A stretch of 64,000 nt of DNA, taken from positions 186,001 through 250,000 of the forward strand of contig NZ_JAPJBQ010000004.1 in the NCBI RefSeq assembly GCF_026421305.1, given 5' to 3'. Positions within the stretch are counted from its first letter, which is position 1, and each line of letters opens with the position of its first letter. The notes beneath the pieces are model-generated. The model worked only from the letters and a program-made list of their open reading frames with translations, was not told where the DNA came from and searched no databases. This document shows positions 9,969-18,206 of this stretch, piece after piece. The stretch is from Dyella silvae. Lineage in GTDB: Bacteria > Pseudomonadota > Gammaproteobacteria > Xanthomonadales > Rhodanobacteraceae. A program made the position numbers and the translations under genes.

Positions 9969-10433
9969 TCAGGCTTCGCTTTCTTCGTCGGCTGCGCCGC
10001 CGTCCAACGCCTGCAGGTTGTCTTTGATGCGGTTGAGTACGTCCATGGCCTGCTGCATTTCGCTGACGTCGATACCCACCGTGGCGTCTTTACGGAGGCC
10101 CTTGCCGATCAACTCCATGTCGGCAATGACGCCGCGCGCCTGATCGGTGACATACAAACGCCAGGCGCGGCGGTCCTTGGGGTCAGGACGCCGCTCGACG
10201 AAGCCAGCCGCCTGCAGACGGTCGATGACACGTCCGACGGCGATCGGCTCCATTTCCAGCTGCTCGGCGAGCTCGGTCTGGCGCAGCCCTTCGCGGTAAT
10301 AGAGCATCTTGGTGGCCCGCCATTGCGCTCGGGTCAACCCGAATTTCACGGCGCGCCTGTCGAAGTGCTTGCGAAAGAGCAAAGTCACGTCGTTGAGCAG
10401 ATAGCCGAAGGAGATGTCTTCTACCTTAGTCAT
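9969..10433 (-). CDS. MarR-family transcriptional regulator
   Basis: A 154-residue winged-helix regulator. Dimerisation helices flank the DNA-binding domain: the recognition region is at about 52-72 (LRQTELAEQLEMEPIAVGRV) and the wing at about 78-90 (RPDPKDRRAWRLYVT). MarR proteins usually repress adjacent efflux genes until a phenolic or lipophilic ligand binds. The gene lies on the same strand directly upstream of the RND adaptor and permease, which suggests it controls them. The ATG at 10431-10433 fits family length; an ATG at 10482-10484 would add 17 residues. The C-terminus is acidic. Confidence 0.87.
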   Translation of the reverse strand: MTKVEDISFGYLLNDVTLLFRKHFDRRAVKFGLTRAQWRATKMLYYREGLRQTELAEQLEMEPIAVGRVIDRLQAAGFVERRPDPKDRRAWRLYVTDQARGVIADMELIGKGLRKDATVGIDVSEMQQAMDVLNRIKDNLQALDGGAADEESEA

Positions 10434-10504
10434 AGCTGTCAGGTCTGTTGGCTCGCGAAGTGTAAGGCTAAGCATAGAACGCAATATCTTACGAATCCAA
10501 TGCC

Positions 10505-11029
10505 ATGAACATCGAACTCATCACTGCGGACATTACCCGGCTGGAAGTGGATGCCATCGTCAATGCCGCCAACGTCAGCCTGCTGGGCGGCGGTGGCGTG
10601 GATGGCGCCATTCACCGTGCCGCAGGACCCATGCTGCTGCAAGCCTGCCGCGCCCTGCCGGAGGTAAGCCCCGGGGTGCGCTGCCCCACCGGCGAGGCCC
10701 GCATCACACCGGGGTTCAGCCTACCCGGCCGCTACATCATCCACACCGTCGGGCCCATCTGGCATGGAGGCTCGCAGGGCGAACCCGACCTGCTGGCGAG
10801 CTGCTATCGGCAGAGCATGACGCTGGCTTACGAGTATGGCGTGAGTTCCGTGGCGTTTCCTGCGATTAGTTGCGGTGTCTACGGCTACCCGCCAAGGCTG
10901 GCCGCGTCCGTGGCTCTACGCAGCCTGAGAGGTATGGGGCAGCAGCAAAGGCCAATGCGGGTGCTGCTGTGCAGTTTCGACGAGGCGATGGCGGCCATCT
11001 GGCGCTCTGCCCTCACTGATGCAGATTGA
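10505..11029 (+). CDS. macro-domain O-acetyl-ADP-ribose deacetylase
   Basis: A 174-residue stand-alone macro domain of the YmdB/MacroD type. The ADP-ribose loop [20 protein letters not shown] lies at about 19-38, and the second binding loop [12 protein letters not shown] at about 117-128. Such proteins hydrolyse O-acetyl-ADP-ribose or remove ADP-ribose from acidic residues in the cytoplasm. The gene is divergent from marR, with a short intergenic gap. Its 3' end overlaps the 3' end of batD by 17 nt on the opposite strand, an unusually tight convergent arrangement with no visible terminator. Confidence 0.92.
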   Translation: MNIELITADITRLEVDAIVNAANVSLLGGGGVDGAIHRAAGPMLLQACRALPEVSPGVRCPTGEARITPGFSLPGRYIIHTVGPIWHGGSQGEPDLLASCYRQSMTLAYEYGVSSVAFPAISCGVYGYPPRLAASVALRSLRGMGQQQRPMRVLLCSFDEAMAAIWRSALTDAD

Positions 11030-12707
11030 ACGGATAGAGCGGCGGCAAGGGCGACGGGTTGGATTGCGCTGCGCCCTGCTGCCACGCAAAACCATCGCGG
11101 AAAGCGGCGGCCAGACGATCACCCAATGCCGGTTCGTCTGCGCCCGCATAGTGTTTGCGTTGCAGGGCAGCAATGGCATCCGCCTGAGGTCCGGGAATCA
11201 GGGCCGCAGCCAGCTCGCTCAGATTCTGCAGTTGCGGCTGCTCTGCCCGCGCCCATGACAGCAGCGCGTTGGCCTGGCCGGAGACATCCGTGCCACGCGC
11301 CGCCGTAAGGAAGGCGGCACGTAGACGGGACACCGCGGGCCTCACTTCTGCGGATGGCGCGGCGGTCACGCCACGCGACTGGCGCCAGCGCCATCCCAAC
11401 CACACCACCAGACTCACCACCCATAGACACAGACTGCCGATGGCCACCCAGCGCCATGACACACCGCCAGTCACGACTGGCGCCGATGCGATCGGCGTTG
11501 CGTGAGCAGGGACGGCCGGCATCGCCGTGGCAGGCGCCGCATTCGAAGCACCGATGGCAGGCAGCACGGTGAACGTTTGCGCCGGAACGCGCGCCACTTC
11601 GAGGTGATCCGTCACCACGTTCCACCAGGTAAGCGTGGTTTCGGGAATGGTCAGGGTTCCCGCGCGACTCGGCACGATGGCAAAGCCCTGCTGGCGCCGC
11701 CCGACCAGCCAGGACCCTTCGATGCGCGTTCCTTCGACGGGCTTGTCCGGGTACACGGTGGCGCCGTCAAGCGCAGGCAGGCTGAGGGCCGGCAAGGCCT
11801 CATAGGGCAGGCCCGTCGCCTGCAGACTCATCACCAGATTGACCGGCACGCCGACTCGCAACTCGCCCTGGGCCGGGCCGCCATCGAGGTGCAGGGCAAG
11901 GTCACGCGCAGGCAGCCACGCGCTTTTAGCGGCCTGCGCGGGTGCGGGCCGCACATCGATGGATACGGGGGGCGAGGAAGCGGACATCGGCGTCCCGTTG
12001 CCGAAAAAAGCATCGGGGTCGGTCAGATTGACCATTTCACCCTGGAAGGCCACCGGCGGTATCACCAGCTGCCCCTCGCGTTGCGGCGTTACCGCGTAGC
12101 GACGTTCGATGACGTTGTAGCGTCGCCCGCCACGTTCGGCCTGGTAGTTGATTTCATCACCCAGTCGACGAACCTCCACGCCAGCAAGCTGTGGATCTTC
12201 CAGGGCACCACTGGAGAGGTTGGCAGCGAAGAACAACCGCACGGTATAGACCCGCTGTTGTCCGACGTAACCGCTCGCGGGATCGATAGTGGCTTCGAGA
12301 AAGACGTCTTTACGTCCCGCTGCCGCATCGGCCGGATTGGGCGACACCACTTCCAGCTGCAGTGGCGCGGTGGTGCCTCCTGCGAATGAGAGGGCTGGAA
12401 TCTGCAGGGTACCTGCATGCAATGGCCGCAAGGCCACGCCCACCGTGACCTGGGCAGAGCGCTTGCCGTTGATGATGCTAAGGCTGGTGTTGCTGGAGCT
12501 GCCCAGCACGGCGAAGTCCTGCGACAACGGACGAAGGTCTGGCGTTTGCGCCATTCCACCGCCTTCTGCGCGAAGATTGAGCGTCACTGTTTCGCCCAGC
12601 TCCACCCGCGTGCGGTCGAGCGTAGCCTGCACGTCGGCAGCAAGCGTCGCCAGCGGCCAAAGACACAGCATGAAACAACAGAGAATCATCAGGCGGCGCA
12701 GGTTCAC
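11013..12707 (-). CDS. batD: BatD-family protein
   Basis: A 564-residue membrane protein ending the MoxR/Bat operon. It has a cleavable signal sequence (about 1-23, ending TLAAD). Long periplasmic beta-rich repeats with the oxygen-tolerance (BatD) domain follow, then one transmembrane helix near 415-435 and a cytoplasmic C-terminal tail. BatD proteins are thought to assist the neighbouring VWA proteins in envelope stress tolerance; the exact role is not established. The start codon overlaps the stop of the VWA-TPR gene (ATGA at 12704-12707), so translation is coupled. Confidence 0.87.
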   Translation of the reverse strand: MNLRRLMILCCFMLCLWPLATLAADVQATLDRTRVELGETVTLNLRAEGGGMAQTPDLRPLSQDFAVLGSSSNTSLSIINGKRSAQVTVGVALRPLHAGTLQIPALSFAGGTTAPLQLEVVSPNPADAAAGRKDVFLEATIDPASGYVGQQRVYTVRLFFAANLSSGALEDPQLAGVEVRRLGDEINYQAERGGRRYNVIERRYAVTPQREGQLVIPPVAFQGEMVNLTDPDAFFGNGTPMSASSPPVSIDVRPAPAQAAKSAWLPARDLALHLDGGPAQGELRVGVPVNLVMSLQATGLPYEALPALSLPALDGATVYPDKPVEGTRIEGSWLVGRRQQGFAIVPSRAGTLTIPETTLTWWNVVTDHLEVARVPAQTFTVLPAIGASNAAPATAMPAVPAHATPIASAPVVTGGVSWRWVAIGSLCLWVVSLVVWLGWRWRQSRGVTAAPSAEVRPAVSRLRAAFLTAARGTDVSGQANALLSWARAEQPQLQNLSELAAALIPGPQADAIAALQRKHYAGADEPALGDRLAAAFRDGFAWQQGAAQSNPSPLPPLYPFNLHQ

Positions 12708-14608
12708 GGCGAATCATCTCCTGCTGGCACGGCACCGTGACGTTGCCGGTACTCGAGATCAAACTTGCGGCGCAGCAGCGCCCCGGGATCATCTGGCACA
12801 CGTTGCAGCGCTTGGCGCACATCGGCCGGCAATTTCGATTGGGCATCATCGGTAGCAACAGCCCCCAGCTCGTGCGTTCCAGGTTGCTGTTGCGGCCCTT
12901 GCCTGCCCAATGCCTGATCCATCTGCTTCTGCAGCGCTTGTTGCGCCTGCTGCGCACGTGCGCGTTCCTCGGCCTGCTCCTGCGGCGTTTGCGGCTTGGT
13001 GCCCAATGACGTATCGCCCTGCTGGCCCTGCGACTGACGCTCGCCCTGCGCGTCCTTATCGCTGCCTTCGCCTTGCGAATCGCCGTGGGCATTCTGCGAG
13101 GATTTACCCTCGCCATCGTCTTGCTGCGATCCGTTCTGTTGCTGTGCCGACTGCCCTTGAGCATTGTCCGGGGGCGTCGTCGAGGGCCCTTGCCCCGTCT
13201 TGCCCTTGTCGTTCTGCGCGCCTTTGTCTTGCGGCTCTTGCTGTTGCCGGCGCAGCCAGTCTTCCACCGCTTTGCGATTGGCTAGCGCATCCGCATTCGC
13301 GGGATTGGCTTTGAGCGCACGGTCGTAAGCCTCCAGCGAGCCTTGGTAATCGCCTTGTTTGGCCAGGGCATTACCCAGGTTGTACTGCGGGTCCGACCCC
13401 GGCAGATCTCGCAGCGCTCTGCCGGCCGCAGCGTAGTCGCCTGCCCGGTACGCGGCAGCGCCGCGCAACGCCGGATCGTGCGCCAGTTGCTGCGCCTGTT
13501 TGGCGTCGCCCTGAGCCAGTGCTGCTGCTGCTTGCTGATCGGGGCGCCGCCACAGATCACTCCAGCTGCTGGCATGTGCGTTGCCCGGCACACCAGGCAA
13601 TAAAGCCAGCGCGAGCAACATCAGCCAGCCGCGCCGGAATGTCATGGCGGCCAGCGGCAGCAACGGCAAGAGCAACCACGGCCCGCGATCTTGCCACTCA
13701 TCGCCATGCAGGTCAGAGGCCTGCGTTTCGCCGCCATCAGCGGGCAGCTCCGCGCGCAACGCATCGATATCGCGGCGATCATCCGTCATGGGCACGAAGC
13801 GCCCGCCGCCTGCGTCAGCAAGCGCACGCAAGGCCTGATCATCTCGCCGCGCCATGGTCAGATCGCCGCGCGCGTCACGTTGAAAGCTCTCATCGGAGAG
13901 CGGCACCGGCCCACCTTGTGGGGTGCCTACGCCCAGCACGGAGACGCGCACGCCTTCATCCCGGGCCTTGCTGGCTGCTGCTCGCGCAGCTGCATCCACG
14001 TTATCGGTCACCAGCACCAGCGAGCCGCCGCCCACCTTTGCATCGCGAACCAATGCCACGCCACGCTCGATGGCTTGCGCTGCGTTATCGCCATCCACCG
14101 GCATGGTGTCCGGCGCCAACGCGTCGAGCAGATCATTGAGGCTCGAGGCATCGGTGGTCAGCGGCGCCACCACGAACGCCTCGCCCGCATAGGCCACCAG
14201 CGCGTTGAGGCCGTCGTGATTGGCGGCCAGCAGATCGCGCACTTTGTAGCGCGCGCGATCGATTCGGCTGGGCGCTACATCGCGCGCCAGCATATGCTGC
14301 GAAAGCGAAAGCGCGACCACCTGCGCGGCGCGCCTGGCATAAAGCGGTTGCGCGACGTGACTCCAGGTGGGGCCCGCCATGGCCAATGAGGCCAGCGACC
14401 AACCTGCGACCAACAACAGCGCGGGTATGCGACGACGTCGTTGGTGACCTTGCAATAGGTAGGGCAACAGCTCCGCATCCACCAGGCGCGTCAGCGCCTC
14501 ACGCGCCGTGCTTCGACGCGAAGCGAAAGCCAGCAACAGAGGGAGCGCCAGCAAGGCGAGCAGCCACCATGGGCGCAGAAAGTGAAACTGCTGCAGCGCG
14601 TCGCTCAT
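12704..14608 (-). CDS. BatB/BatC fusion: VWA domain plus TPR protein
   Basis: A 634-residue inner-membrane protein. Transmembrane helices lie at about 13-29 and 62-78, followed by a von Willebrand A domain (about 90-300) and further hydrophobic segments near 325-365. A TPR unit (about 430-475) follows, then a long Q/G/D-rich low-complexity tail. It corresponds to BatB and BatC joined in one polypeptide. The MIDAS position reads A99-L-S101-L-S103 instead of D-x-S-x-S, so metal-dependent binding may be lost. The start is the ATG at 14606-14608, which overlaps the stop of the upstream VWA gene by ATGA. A longer frame to 14692 has no support. Confidence 0.85.
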   Translation of the reverse strand: MSDALQQFHFLRPWWLLALLALPLLLAFASRRSTAREALTRLVDAELLPYLLQGHQRRRRIPALLLVAGWSLASLAMAGPTWSHVAQPLYARRAAQVVALSLSQHMLARDVAPSRIDRARYKVRDLLAANHDGLNALVAYAGEAFVVAPLTTDASSLNDLLDALAPDTMPVDGDNAAQAIERGVALVRDAKVGGGSLVLVTDNVDAAARAAASKARDEGVRVSVLGVGTPQGGPVPLSDESFQRDARGDLTMARRDDQALRALADAGGGRFVPMTDDRRDIDALRAELPADGGETQASDLHGDEWQDRGPWLLLPLLPLAAMTFRRGWLMLLALALLPGVPGNAHASSWSDLWRRPDQQAAAALAQGDAKQAQQLAHDPALRGAAAYRAGDYAAAGRALRDLPGSDPQYNLGNALAKQGDYQGSLEAYDRALKANPANADALANRKAVEDWLRRQQQEPQDKGAQNDKGKTGQGPSTTPPDNAQGQSAQQQNGSQQDDGEGKSSQNAHGDSQGEGSDKDAQGERQSQGQQGDTSLGTKPQTPQEQAEERARAQQAQQALQKQMDQALGRQGPQQQPGTHELGAVATDDAQSKLPADVRQALQRVPDDPGALLRRKFDLEYRQRHGAVPAGDDSP

Positions 14609-15585
14609 GCAGCCGTCTCCGGACGCCGTGTACGCGGCGTCATAGCCACCAGCCATGCCAGCACCGCCAACGCCAGCGGCCAGCGGAACCATTCATGGCG
14701 TGGACGCAGTGAAGGACCTTGCTGCGCCATAGGCTCCAGCGCGTCGATAGCGCGGTACGCATCAGCCAACTGGCGTGCATCGGTCGCGCGGAAATAGCGG
14801 CCACCTGTCTGTGTGGCCATAGAACGAAGCATGCCTTCGTCCAGATCTTCCGAAGGATTGACGATATGCGAGCCAAACAAGTCGGGAACCGTCATCTCGG
14901 TCGCACCGATGCCGATGGTGTAGATGCGCACACCTGCCGCCTTGGCGGCATGCGCGGCGTCGAGCGGCGCGATGTTGCCGGCGTTATTCACGCCATCCGT
15001 CAGCAGCACAACGACACGCGCCTGCTCGGGCAGACCTGCGAGACGCTTCACGGCCACCGCAATGGCGTCGCCAATGGCTGTTTCCGTACCGGCCAGCCCC
15101 ACGGCGGCACCTTGCAACTGTGCGCGCACGGCGTTGAGGTCATACGTCAGCGGTGTCACCAGGAATGCGCGGCTACCGAACATGATCAGTCCCATTTCAT
15201 CGCCGCCTCGGCGTGCAATGAAATCACCAGCAATCGCTTCGACCGCACCGAACCGGCTCACCGGCTGACCGCCTAGCGTCATGTCATTGGTGCGCATGCT
15301 GCCCGACAGGTCGACGGCCAACATCAACGCGCGCCCGCTGCGCTGCTGCGCCTGCGGTGGCCCCACCCATTGGGGACGCGCGGCTGCCACCAGCAGACAT
15401 ATCCAGGCGAGTACCAGCGCCCATGTCCGCCATCCACCCAGACTGCGACGTTCGGCAACCTCCAGATGCAATCCTGGATGCGGCAGATGCAGCGCCTCCC
15501 CGGGCTGTGCGGGCCGAAGCCACCAACGCAGCAGCCATGGCAGTGGCAGCAGCAGAAAGGCCCAGGGCCATGCGAACTCAGGCAT
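14605..15585 (-). CDS. batA: BatA-type VWA domain membrane protein
   Basis: A 326-residue inner-membrane protein with N-terminal hydrophobic segments (about 5-22 and 52-69), a VWA domain (about 85-275) and a C-terminal helix (about 298-315). The MIDAS is intact: D92-L-S94-G-S96, with further acidic and threonine ligands downstream (LLTDGVNNAGN). This is the classic BatA layout. The next gene encodes a VWA domain lacking the MIDAS Asp, so this copy is probably the metal-dependent partner. The start overlaps the DUF4381 stop by 8 nt. Confidence 0.88.
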   Translation of the reverse strand: MPEFAWPWAFLLLPLPWLLRWWLRPAQPGEALHLPHPGLHLEVAERRSLGGWRTWALVLAWICLLVAAARPQWVGPPQAQQRSGRALMLAVDLSGSMRTNDMTLGGQPVSRFGAVEAIAGDFIARRGGDEMGLIMFGSRAFLVTPLTYDLNAVRAQLQGAAVGLAGTETAIGDAIAVAVKRLAGLPEQARVVVLLTDGVNNAGNIAPLDAAHAAKAAGVRIYTIGIGATEMTVPDLFGSHIVNPSEDLDEGMLRSMATQTGGRYFRATDARQLADAYRAIDALEPMAQQGPSLRPRHEWFRWPLALAVLAWLVAMTPRTRRPETAA

Positions 15586-16126
15586 GACCGGACTCCGTTG
15601 CAGCCGAGGCTGATGAGGCGACTGGCGCCTTGTGGGTTCTGAGATGACGGCGCCATGCGCAGATCAGCCAGCGCCGCGTCGCCGCCACCGCTTCGTCACT
15701 ATCGAACGATGCGGCGGGCCGGTACATGACTGTTTCAAGTTGCACCAGCGTTTCGACAGTGCGCGCATCCACTGGCATGGATGCCAATGTCTGACGCCAG
15801 TCCTTGCCGTGCTGCCGGGCGGCGTTGGCGTCCATCTGCAGCGCAACTCGCCGGAGCAGTTGATGCAATCCAGCGGCCAGTGCCTGAGGCCTGGCCTGTT
15901 CGCGGGCCGCCAGCGAATCCAGTTCCGCGAGGATGGCCTGCTCGGCCCGACGACGCCGGTGCTGCCTGCGCCACCACCAGAGCAACAAAGCGCCGGCCAC
16001 CACGATGAGCACAGCTACGATCCACCAACCCGGTGCAGGCGGCCACCAGGGCGGCGGTGAGGGCATATGGATATCGCGCAGATCGGGTCCACTGGCAGGC
16101 GACGCCGCACGGGATACGGCCATCAT
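15578..16126 (-). CDS. DUF4381 domain-containing protein
   Basis: A 182-residue membrane protein. A Pro/Trp-rich periplasmic N-terminus (PPPWWPPAPGWW near 23-35) leads into one transmembrane helix (about 35-52) and a strongly basic stop-transfer segment (RRQHRRRR). A helical cytoplasmic domain follows. This matches DUF4381, found almost always between DUF58 and BatA in MoxR/Bat operons. Its molecular role is unknown. It overlaps the upstream DUF58 gene (ATGA at 16123-16126). Confidence 0.85.
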   Translation of the reverse strand: MMAVSRAASPASGPDLRDIHMPSPPPWWPPAPGWWIVAVLIVVAGALLLWWWRRQHRRRRAEQAILAELDSLAAREQARPQALAAGLHQLLRRVALQMDANAARQHGKDWRQTLASMPVDARTVETLVQLETVMYRPAASFDSDEAVAATRRWLICAWRRHLRTHKAPVASSASAATESGHA

Positions 16127-17055
16127 CGGCGAACTCCCGGTGCCAATAGCGACATCACCGCGTCGAGCGGATCACTGCCCGTATCGATGGTGATGTGCGG
16201 CAGACCCAGACCTTGTGCGAGAGCGTTGAGCTTGCTTTGGCCTGCACCGAGGCGCTGCTGAAACTCGCGCCGTTGACGTTCGCCAAACAGCACGACCTCG
16301 CGTCGCGTGCCCTCATGCTCAAGCGGATATCGGCCCGGCGGCGGCAACCCCAACTCCAAGGCGTCGGCAACCACCAGCACGCGTACACCCGCCTTGCCGG
16401 CGAGATCGAGCAGGCGGCTGCGCGCGGCGTCATCGCCACTCAATCCATCGCTGATCAACAACACGCGATTGGCACCATGCATGAGGCGCGTGGCGCGCAA
16501 CAAAGCGTCGGACAAAGGTTCGCGATGCGATGACGGGTCCCGGGCATCCCATTCGGCAAGCGCGCCACAGACAGCCAGGGCACCGCGTGCACCGCCCTGC
16601 GGCCGAAGCAAGCGCTCGCCACTACCAAATTCCATCAAACCCACGCGTTCACCCGCGCGCACGGCGTACCAGGCCGCCAAGGCGGCCGCGCGCGCCGCCT
16701 GTACCGATTTCAGGCGCACGCGGGTGCCGAATCGCATGCTTTCATGGGTATCGAGCAGGATCAGCAGACGCCCTTCGCGTTCCTCCTGGAACAGCTTGGT
16801 GTGCAGTCGCCCACTTCGAGCAGTGAGCCGCCAATCGAGCCGGCGTACGTCATCACCCGGTTGATAAACCCGAGATTCGGCGTAGTCCATGCCGCGACCG
16901 TACAAACGGCTGGATTGCTGACCAGCACGCATCGCCCGGCTCTCAAGCCGCGGCAAGGCAGCCTTGGCGACCCGACTGCGCAACGCCACCAATTCGGCGA
17001 GGCAAACGCGAATGCGTCCGTCGCCGTCTGCCTGCTTGTCTGCGACAGCACTCAC
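16123..17055 (-). CDS. DUF58 domain-containing protein
   Basis: A 310-residue cytoplasmic protein. The DUF58 signature YQPGDDVRRLDWRLTARSG is at about 64-82 and is followed by a VWA-like fold. That fold keeps a partial metal site, D102-T-H-E-S (LLDTHESM at 100-107). DUF58 proteins pair with MoxR ATPases and are proposed to deliver clients to the chaperone complex. Start MSAVADKQADG overlaps the MoxR stop by 4 nt, so it is second in the operon. Confidence 0.88.
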   Translation of the reverse strand: MSAVADKQADGDGRIRVCLAELVALRSRVAKAALPRLESRAMRAGQQSSRLYGRGMDYAESRVYQPGDDVRRLDWRLTARSGRLHTKLFQEEREGRLLILLDTHESMRFGTRVRLKSVQAARAAALAAWYAVRAGERVGLMEFGSGERLLRPQGGARGALAVCGALAEWDARDPSSHREPLSDALLRATRLMHGANRVLLISDGLSGDDAARSRLLDLAGKAGVRVLVVADALELGLPPPGRYPLEHEGTRREVVLFGERQRREFQQRLGAGQSKLNALAQGLGLPHITIDTGSDPLDAVMSLLAPGVRR

Positions 17056-18047
17056 GGCAGCGGCACGAGATCCAGTACGCGACGGATAACCTGATCACTG
17101 CGCACACCTTCTGCCTCCGCCTCGTAGCTGAGCAGCACGCGATGACGCAGCACTTCGTAGGCGATGGCGTGTACGTCTTCGGGCAAGGTGTAATCGCGTC
17201 CAGATAGCCAGGCATGGGCGCGGGCGCAGCGATCCAAGGCGATCGTGCCGCGCGGGCTGGCGCCCCAGGCAATCCAGCGCTTGAGTTCCGGCCCATAAGT
17301 GCCTGGATTGCGCGTGGCCAGCACGAGTTGCGTCAGGTATTCCTCAAGCGCCGGCGCCATATGGACCGCCAGCACGGCATCTCGTGCGCTGAATACATCG
17401 GCCTGGCTCAAGGTCGCCCGGGATGCCGGCACGGGATGCAGAATACGCCGCGCCTGTTCGCGGGCGAGCTTGAGAATGGCCAGCTCGGCAGCGGCATCGG
17501 GGTAACCGATGGTCACGTGCATCACGAATCGATCGAGCTGAGCTTCGGGCAACGCAAACGTGCCTTCCTGCTCGATGGGGTTTTGCGTGGCCATCACCAT
17601 GAACAATTCAGGGAGGTGCCAAGTGCTGCGCCCCACGGTGATCTGGCGCTCCGCCATCGCTTCGAGCAGCGCCGACTGCACCTTGGCCGGCGCGCGGTTG
17701 ATCTCATCCGCCAACACGATGTTGTGAAACAACGGGCCGCGCTCAAATTCGAAATTGCCTGACTGCGGGCGGAATATGTCGGTGCCGGTCAGGTCGGCGG
17801 GCAGCAGATCCGGGGTGAACTGGACGCGATGGAAGTCGGCTTCGATACAGCCCGCCAGCGCCTTCACCACGGTGGTCTTGGCCAGTCCGGGAGCCCCCTC
17901 GACCAGCAGGTGTCCGTCAGCAAGCAAGGCCACCAACAGGCAGTCGATCAGGTGCGGCTGGCCGATGACGCTGCGCTGCAGCTCATCGCGAACATGCAGA
18001 AACGCTTGCTGCAGACGTGATGCGGGTTGGGTCTCGGGCATGTCCAT
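17052..18047 (-). CDS. MoxR-family AAA+ ATPase
   Basis: A 331-residue AAA+ ATPase thought to act as a chaperone for assembling VWA-containing complexes. Walker A is GAPGLAKTT at about 51-59 and Walker B is LADEINRAP near 110-118; sensor motifs MATQNPIEQEG follow near 151-161. The C-terminal lid domain is present. I chose the ATG at 18045-18047 (GGAA upstream). An in-frame TTG at 18060-18062 and an ATG at 18039-18041 are alternatives. It is the first gene of a six-gene operon ending with batD. Confidence 0.9.
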   Translation of the reverse strand: MDMPETQPASRLQQAFLHVRDELQRSVIGQPHLIDCLLVALLADGHLLVEGAPGLAKTTVVKALAGCIEADFHRVQFTPDLLPADLTGTDIFRPQSGNFEFERGPLFHNIVLADEINRAPAKVQSALLEAMAERQITVGRSTWHLPELFMVMATQNPIEQEGTFALPEAQLDRFVMHVTIGYPDAAAELAILKLAREQARRILHPVPASRATLSQADVFSARDAVLAVHMAPALEEYLTQLVLATRNPGTYGPELKRWIAWGASPRGTIALDRCARAHAWLSGRDYTLPEDVHAIAYEVLRHRVLLSYEAEAEGVRSDQVIRRVLDLVPLP

Positions 18048-18109
18048 CGGGTATTCCGTCAAGGTTTGGCGCTATCACAGACCCTGATGCGCTCCAGAAG
18101 TTTAATGCG

Positions 18110-18140
18110 CATGACTTCTGGCCCTAAAGGGCACGTGGGC
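18110..18140. repeat. short dispersed repeat, copy 2
   Basis: CATGACTTCTGGCC at 18110-18123 is identical to 3764-3777, with similar sequence for another 16 nt or so. It lies between the MoxR promoter region and the pilQ terminator. Confidence 0.4.
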
Positions 18141-18160
18141 TGCGATGCGTTCAGGCATAA

Positions 18161-18186
18161 AAAAGGGCGGCCTGAGCCGCCCTTTT
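18161..18186 (-). terminator. intrinsic terminator after pilMNOPQ
   Basis: The stem GGGCGGC / GCCGCCC has a CTGA loop and is flanked by A-rich sequence on the left (T-run in the minus-strand transcript) and TTTT on the right. It lies 20 nt past the pilQ stop codon. Confidence 0.8.
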
Positions 18187-18206
18187 CTACTTGCTGGCGA
18201 GATCGC

